Positions 1 through 20,000 of a stretch of 20,000 nucleotides of DNA are shown here, one piece after another. Made by a program: the position numbers and the translations under genes. The DNA comes from Sphaeroforma sirkka (Eukaryota > Opisthokonta > Ichthyosporea > Ichthyophonida). Positions within the stretch are counted from its first letter, which is position 1; each line of letters begins with the position of its first letter. Below the pieces are notes generated by a model. The model searched no databases, was not told where the DNA came from, and saw nothing but the letters and a program-made list of their open reading frames with translations. The stretch covers positions 27,501 to 47,500 of the forward strand of contig LUCW03001521.1 in the NCBI GenBank assembly GCA_001586965.3, read 5' to 3'.

Positions 1-81
1 AGCGAAGAAGAAGACAACTCAACCGACAACTACAGTATCGATATGGATGAAGAGATTGAGGAGAACAATTCAAAATTATAG
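1..81 (+). CDS. C-terminal end of an upstream acidic-tailed protein (partial)
   Basis: Frame 1 is open from the first base to a TAG at 79-81 and encodes 26 residues very rich in Glu, Asp, Ser and Asn (it begins SEEEDNSTDNYS and ends EENNSKL). This looks like the low-complexity acidic tail of a nuclear or cytosolic protein. An ATTAAA word at 150-155, about 70 bases after the stop, could serve as its polyadenylation signal. The rest of the gene lies upstream of the window, so its function cannot be judged. The short length means a chance open frame is possible, but the composition and the hexamer favour a real last exon. Confidence 0.5.
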   Translation, partial: SEEEDNSTDNYSIDMDEEIEENNSKL

Positions 82-1816
82 CGTACAAATCTGGCGCAAA
101 GAAGAAAAAAGTGCGCGCGAACACTACGCGTGTGAATCAAATATTAGTAATTAAACAACAACGTAATTTAGTTGAAGCATACCTTTTACAACGAACGACA
201 ACAGTACCAGAAATGATCGTTAAGTGACTGAATATGTCTGACGGGTTGTATTAAAGGGGAAATGTAGATGAAGGGCTGATGCTCAAATCAGTGCAGTATC
301 ATTGATCTGAGCCTAGACATGTACATGTTTGACATTTTCCGACCTGCATGTAAATCACGGAATATCTTTTGAAAATGAATAGCTTAGCAACAAATTGTTG
401 CTATTCGTCAAGTCCAGAATATCGAAGCTGAACTCGGATGGAACTCCCACTCCCTCCGCTTCTGCCTTGCGGTCATCCCACGACAGTCCCTACGACTGCT
501 GTTCACCACTTCAAGCACCAATGTATTAGCTCGTCACATTATGCTATGTAATTATGTCTGCGGAATTTGCAAGTCCGTACTCAAAATTGGCTATGAAGTC
601 TGATTTATTATCCCATGTGTAAGTTTTCACCTTCAATAGCTGGGCAAAAGCCACGCAGCTAATTATTTATACATATATTGATATTACCAACTAGGCGAGG
701 ATATAGTAGCCGGAATCGAAGGCTCTCCATAGGGAAAACTATTTCGATTAATTATATCAAGGTGTAGAGTGTTCGAACCTTCGGGTATACTACAATGCGA
801 ATTCCTCTAGATCAACGATCTTGAGACTCAAGACTTTAGCGTGTATGGATCACCTTCTAATCTCGGCAAATACAGCACACTCATTTCTCGTCCAAATTCA
901 ATCATGCCGATAGAAGTCAAACAGTATAGGCAAGAATATGTGGTTATTCGCTCGTTAAAACTCGCTCAGACCTACAAGCACGGGGTCTTAGCAATATTGC
1001 AGTGAACTGTTTGTTCCAGTGCCCCATCAGTTATATTGTTCTCTTGCCTGAGGAAGAAAGTTTTCGTCAGGTTGACTTTTAGTATCTAATTTTTATATAT
1101 AACAGTACATTGATCCGGGTTGTATTGTGATTTTCGTCGAACACGCTATTCACGAAAAGGAATTGAACAAAATGCTAGGAGTAAATTGCAGCTCGCAATA
1201 CACCTCATTGTTAACTAAAAGATTATTATGTACGTGAAATAGAGCTACATCTCCTTCCCTGGAAATTGTAAACGCTACTGACTGTCAAGCTAATAAATAC
1301 ACATTGTGACTAGACTCTGGAAGAGCATCGAATACCAACATAAACGAGTCAAACACGCATCCCGTTCAGACTTTGAGTAGGTGTACGAAAATGACATTTG
1401 ATCAACATCTGGACCTACTGAGAGGCTCGTGTAACATATGTAAATAAGAAGAAGTCAAAGCCCAAATTGTTATTTTTGCCATCATCCATTGGAATTCGCC
1501 AACACAAGTGTTGTCATGTTGATATCCAGTGGATTTTCAGTTGGTTCTGAACACATGTTGATTTAAATTATTACATTCTGATATCAGACAGCTTTTGATC
1601 TATGGTATGTACGGGAATATTTTTGAAGCAATGTGAAAGGTCAAGTTTCTCAACGACTAATTTTCAATTCAGTGACGGAATTCTTGTCATTAAATGGTCA
1701 TCTACATTCTTGCGAGATAATAGCAATTATTCCTATTTATATCACTATTAATGTCACTCACAGCTGTACACACCCCTCATAATAGTAAACTAGAGTGAAC
1801 TTCGTTTAGTTTTAAT
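82..1816. other. Intergenic region, no firm gene
   Basis: No open frame of useful length on either strand and no clear repeat. A short frame at 554-618 (MSAEFASPYSKLAMKSD...) runs into a consensus-like GTAAGT donor at 619. It could be a small 5' exon of the gene that starts near 1817, but nothing else supports it. Possible acceptor AGs lie just before 1817 (for example TTTAG ending at 1809), so an upstream leader exon for that gene is conceivable. Confidence 0.5.
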
Positions 1817-2097
1817 ATGGAGGGTGTAGGGCCGCTTGGAGAGGTTAGTAATCTCACCGTTGCATCCGCCTTTGCTCGTACACCATTCAACGTTACGCAG
1901 GCCCCAGCTGCAACCGTGGTATATATGTGTTCTAATGTGGAGTTTACACAGTGTTATTCGCAGTCCACGATCAATACAGGAGGTGCGGTCTCTGGTGTGT
2001 CTGTTCGTTCGATTTGGTGTGGGGCAGCCACTCAATTAAGAGTGTTGGCGGGAGGAGTTTCATTCGATTATTCTCCAATCGGTGGCTACACAAACAG
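1817..2097 (+). CDS. Beta/gamma-crystallin-like gene, exon 1
   Basis: First in-frame ATG after a TGA at 1796. It encodes about 93 residues with one candidate Greek-key motif near residues 34-46 and a CGAATQLRVL stretch that resembles the second half of such a module. It ends CAG|GTAAAA in phase 2. Sequons at NLT (residue 12) and NVT (residue 25). An upstream leader exon cannot be excluded. Confidence 0.6.
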
Positions 2098-3922
2098 GTA
2101 AAAGCTACATATATTCGTCTTTCCTTGATATTCTTTGTCAGGCGGATAAATTACCGTGATCACTTTCCGTAGTGTGTGCTATGAGGTGGCTAATGGGATC
2201 ATTGTTATTGCAGCGCATTCGTATATACTGTCTGGTGTTGTATAGTCATATTGTCGATTGGACCCCAATGTTACAACTTTACGAAACGGCTCTTTGCGCT
2301 ATTGTTTGAATTTTAAAATAATAAATACAGCGGCAAGTACCCAGACCTGGACGAACATACATGGGACATGCCGTCAGCCGACACCACAGAAGGTATTAAA
2401 TTTACGTTGTACATCCACCCCACTCAGAGTTTTGTGGGTGGCGATATCTTTACATTAATGTGGTACGACTTAAATATTTAAGATATTCAATCGAGACTCA
2501 TGAAATCCCTGAGCTCACCGTCTAAAAGTTGGGTCCCCGCACTAAATTGTTGGTACAGATGAAGTTACAGAGATATCAGTGTTTGTGGCACCGTTCAGTC
2601 AAGAATCAGTGATGTTTGAGAAAGTGGCCCCCGGCTGTGCTCAGAGCTCTAGAACGGGCGGAAGTTCTCTTTTCAAAATTGGAAACTACAATGTGCTTTC
2701 GCCCTGGACAGGTAGTTTCCGACCAAACCCAGAACCTCTCAACTTGACAAATGCCACAAGTCCGCAATTCGGTGCCGTGGTTAGTAATGTCACACTCAAC
2801 GATGACATGCCGGGAGAAACATTCGAGGAGCCATTATATAACGGCAACGCGTCCATCAATACACAGAATGGGTTATCAACAACAGTCAATCGAATAGTAG
2901 TTGGGGCTGATGTCAGTGTGACTTTATTTGCACTGCAGAACTTTGCGGGGGAAAGTATCACGATAGTCGGCCCAACAATTCAATGCCTGGATATTCCTGA
3001 GCCGGATGGCGCATTGACCACTGCTTTCCAATCTTTCACTATTGGAAGGACTTGGAGGGCTATCACTGGATCATGGCGGCAAGTATTCCATCCAAGCAAT
3101 TCGGCGATTACTGCTTCACTTACGGTCGGATTTCGCTGGGGGAGAGCCACAACGGTACAAGGTAAGCTCCTTGCGGCGTTTGGGGCTACGCTGGCGAAGG
3201 GTCTTGTATTCGCCGACATAGGTGCAGACAATGAGACGCCAAATGAAGAGACTGTGACACCGGCCGATGAAATCCTACCTGGCGACGAAATAGATGACCC
3301 TATAGATGCGGAGAATGGGATAAACGAAGAGCAGTTGGCTTTGGAGAGTGCTCAGACTCAGAATGGCGGGAGTGGGTCTGTCAGCAAGTCCTTGCTAGTC
3401 ACTCTTAGTGCCAACAAAGCAAAGGAATTAGTATGTTCCGTCTTTTCATTAACACTTACTGTGCGCAATATTGAAAATCTCGTATCTTGTTCAATACTCA
3501 AAATCCAGCACCAAGCTTTGTACTGATTGGTGAAGTAATGTTGCATTATATACTAAGTCATCTCTTCAACAGTGTTTGCGACTTGAACATAAAATCCGCT
3601 TCAAAAGCCCTTACTATACAAATTCATTCCCACCCAGGTGAATAGCCTTTTAACCAGCAAGAACTCGGACAAGGTGTATGTAAACTCAGGCAACTGTATC
3701 GACCCGCTATCGTACACCCAGAAAGTGAAGGACAATACGACGTACAACTTTGTGGCCATGTATCAGTGGCATCTAGAGGGAACACTACACCAGAAAGAGT
3801 TAAAACCAGTGGTGTTTTCCAGCGCCAACTTTCTGTGCATCTACCATGCATCATCTCGCGTTCCCTGGCCACGGTGCTCGCTGTTGCAGTGCGCCGACAA
3901 GTTCTGTCAGCGCTGCTTGTGA
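1817..3922 (+). CDS. Probable extracellular beta/gamma-crystallin-like protein, multi-exon
   Basis: Open segments at 1817-2097, 2331-about 2462, about 2559-3430 and 3638-3922 read as one gene. The first and last junctions are in phase: GT at 2098 to AG at 2330 (phase 2), and GTATGT at 3431 to AG at 3637 (phase 0). Three stretches resemble the beta/gamma-crystallin Greek-key pattern of a strand, an aromatic and F-x-G: VVYMCSNVEFTQC in exon 1, FTLYIHPTQSFVGGDIFTL in exon 2 and VTLFALQNFAGESITIVGP in exon 3. At least seven N-x-S/T sequons (NLT, NVT, NAT, NAS, NET, NTT) suggest passage through the secretory pathway, although no signal peptide is visible at the first Met. After an acidic, Pro/Asp/Glu-rich linker the C-terminal exon is Cys-rich and ends FCQRCL. 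The exon 2/3 junction is unresolved: the frame closes soon after the Greek key and no donor-acceptor pair fits well. The true start may lie upstream. Specific function unknown. Confidence 0.6.
2331..2462 (+). CDS. Beta/gamma-crystallin-like gene, exon 2 (3' end uncertain)
   Basis: An acceptor ATACAG ends at 2330 and the first base completes a Ser codon split after exon 1. The frame encodes GKYPDLDEHTWDMPSADTTE and then the Greek-key-like FTLYIHPTQSFVGGDIFTL. The 3' end is unclear. A weak GTACGA donor at 2463 keeps the whole motif but does not match the phase of exon 3. A better-looking AAG|GTATTA at 2393 matches the phase but would remove the motif. Confidence 0.5.
2559..3430 (+). CDS. Beta/gamma-crystallin-like gene, exon 3
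   Basis: The acceptor TTGGTACAG ends at 2558 and the exon runs open for 290 codons to a GTATGT donor. It carries the clearest Greek-key motif (VTLFALQNFAGESITIVGP, followed by CLD). After it come beta-rich alternating segments around RWGRATTVQGKLL and an acidic linker with many Asp, Glu and Pro residues. Five sequons are visible. An AG at 2570 or 2572 is an alternative acceptor. Confidence 0.65.
3638..3922 (+). CDS. Beta/gamma-crystallin-like gene, last exon
   Basis: It starts after CACCCAG and continues exon 3 in phase 0 as KAKEL|VNSLLTSKN. 94 codons follow to a TGA at 3920-3922. The end has six cysteines in the last 30 or so residues, which suggests disulphides in an exported protein. An AATAAA lies 126 bases after the stop. 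Confidence 0.65.
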   Translation: MNSLLTSKNSDKVYVNSGNCIDPLSYTQKVKDNTTYNFVAMYQWHLEGTLHQKELKPVVFSSANFLCIYHASSRVPWPRCSLLQCADKFCQRCL

Positions 3923-4047
3923 TCAGAGTATCGCGGTTTTAGCCTGCGCTTGTGAATCGGTTTGTTAATTTATTAGATGCCGCCTTCAACGACAGCATAT
4001 CAATCAGCGTGCTAGCATTCGATGTTTGCAAACAAAGCGCATTAATG

Positions 4048-4053
4048 AATAAA
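4048..4053 (+). terminator. AATAAA polyadenylation signal
   Basis: A canonical hexamer 126 bases downstream of the TGA of the beta/gamma-crystallin-like gene, in the right place to end its transcript. Position and sequence are the only evidence. Confidence 0.5.
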
Positions 4054-5065
4054 ATATAGTCTTGCGTGATAGGCACACATGGTGCCAGAATGTACCGGCA
4101 TTACTTTCTATACCCGTAAATATACTTGCCCTGTATCCTGAAACCATGTTTTATCTAATTGGCATCGGCCTTCTTCTAAAACCACGCAATTTCTAATCGA
4201 CATCAGTCAAATTGTTTTGAGCTGACGAGCGACATCAACTGCGATTTTTCGATTAAAAGTGCAGATTCTTGCCTTTCAAATTCAGTGTGCCTATTGTCGG
4301 CATGCAAGTACGTATGTATGACGAATCACTTGTGAAATTAGCCATTGTAGAAAACAGGGTTCCAATGTTACCCATCGTAATTTATATACCAATAGTTTTT
4401 AAGACATAGAATACCATATCAACAACATGATCGTCAAAATTTACTATTCAAAGTCGTATGATACGATCGTCATGATTCGTCCACACGCTGATAGACAAAA
4501 AGTAATATTCTTACAATGAGCTTTCTCAGAATGCATTTGGTTTTTATATAGCATAGGTGTCATATTTAAGCTGCTCGAAAGTATTTCATGCACAACCCAC
4601 TAGTGATATGAACGCGGATGAAAATGACATCCTTAGGGACCAAGAAGAACTACCATTTGTGCTGGGAAAACAAGAAGTGGAGCTAATATCCCGACTGTGA
4701 TTATTCGATACAATCTCGAGTAGCTGGCTTTTCCCAGGCTATTTTTAAGATATATCCACCGCAGTAGGAGTCGCATATACTACGTAAACACACTCCCAAG
4801 TCTCGACCTTCTATTGTGTGTGCACCATTTTTAATATAATATTCATGACCCTCGGGCCTCGCAGCTCGCTAGACTATCGCGAAACTCTCTAGAGTAGAGA
4901 GAGAACGAAGAAAAAACCTGACTCCGTGAAATATTTGTAAAAGCCAAACGATTTTGGCGGTCTCCGATATACGAACTTATATTGAGCGTCACATGAAAAT
5001 TTATTTACATATTACATGTCATGTAATACCACACCTTGATTCTTGTCCACACTAAAATACCTGTA

Positions 5066-5083
5066 TATATATACGTATATATA
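5066..5083 (+). promoter_or_regulatory. Palindromic TATA-like element, candidate promoter of DDX42
   Basis: An 18-base perfect palindrome, TATATATACGTATATATA, lies about 265 bases before the DDX42 start codon. It could hold a TATA box, but TA runs are common in this region and no initiator motif was identified, so this is a weak call. Confidence 0.2.
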
Positions 5084-5346
5084 GTGTACAACACCATCGT
5101 AGAGACTACGGAGAACGTACAGTAGTGGCGCCGCTGAAGATAAACAGATGATGTCCTGTGTACTGTAAATCTAGTCGATTTTTTTATTTTAAACAGCTTC
5201 TCGGTTATAGTCAGTCCCGCTCCCTCGGTGGTAGAGGCTCTGGAGGGGGATTGAATATGTTTAATTGTGGCTCATACTTGAACTCGAGTCTCTCGTGTAT
5301 AGACTGAGTATTTCATTACAAAGGCTGCGCATATAGTATTGCAATT

Positions 5347-20000
<14,654 letters not shown>

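Larger units (their letters stand above)
3923..5346. other. Intergenic region upstream of DDX42
   Basis: No open frame of note on either strand. It contains the polyadenylation signal of the gene before it, a short inverted repeat near 4886-4903 (CTCTCTAGAGTAGAGAGAG) and a TATA-like palindrome at 5066-5083. A TTTTTTTATTTTAAACAG stretch ending at 5196 looks like a 3' splice site and may mark a 5'-UTR intron of the helicase gene. Confidence 0.5.

Noticed and set aside
771-779. GTTCGAACC, the tRNA T-loop word
   Set aside because: The flanking bases cannot form a T stem or a cloverleaf, so no tRNA is called.

Overview
The window is eukaryotic nuclear DNA. It shows spliced genes with GT-AG introns, long introns packed with (TA)n, (CA)n and (CATA)n microsatellites plus minisatellites, and exons richer in GC than the introns around them. 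The main gene is closest to the animal-type DEAD-box helicase DDX42. Together with the intron density, this fits a unicellular relative of animals or another large-intron protist, but the lineage cannot be fixed from this sequence alone. All three genes seen lie on the + strand.

Layout: 1-81 is the acidic C-terminal end of an upstream gene that is cut by the window edge. 82-1816 is intergenic, with nothing firm in it. 1817-3922 is a multi-exon gene for a probably extracellular protein with beta/gamma-crystallin-like Greek-key motifs and many N-glycosylation sequons; one internal splice junction is unresolved. 3923-5346 is intergenic, with an AATAAA polyadenylation signal near its start and a palindromic TATA-like element near its end. 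5347 to the window end is a DDX42-like helicase gene. Fourteen coding exons encode about 558 residues and carry every helicase motif from Q to VI; the C-terminal exons lie beyond the window.

The most unusual content is in the DDX42 introns. At least four intronic segments are diverged partial copies of the gene's own neighbouring exons. Intron 4 holds a copy of the exon 4 end, and intron 6 a copy of exon 6. Exon 12 has a copy of its 5' half in intron 11 and a copy of its 3' half, with its splice donor, in intron 12. Intron 12 also carries a tandem array of its own 3' splice acceptor. Most introns have a private minisatellite with a period of about 28-106 bp, and TTTAGGG-like telomere-type words recur in five of them. 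The helicase motif VI region is encoded over an in-frame AC microsatellite.

No RNA gene, CRISPR array, recognisable transposon or viral element was found. The many long open frames of Tyr-Ile, His-Thr or Tyr-Ile-His-Thr repeats are translations of microsatellites, not genes.
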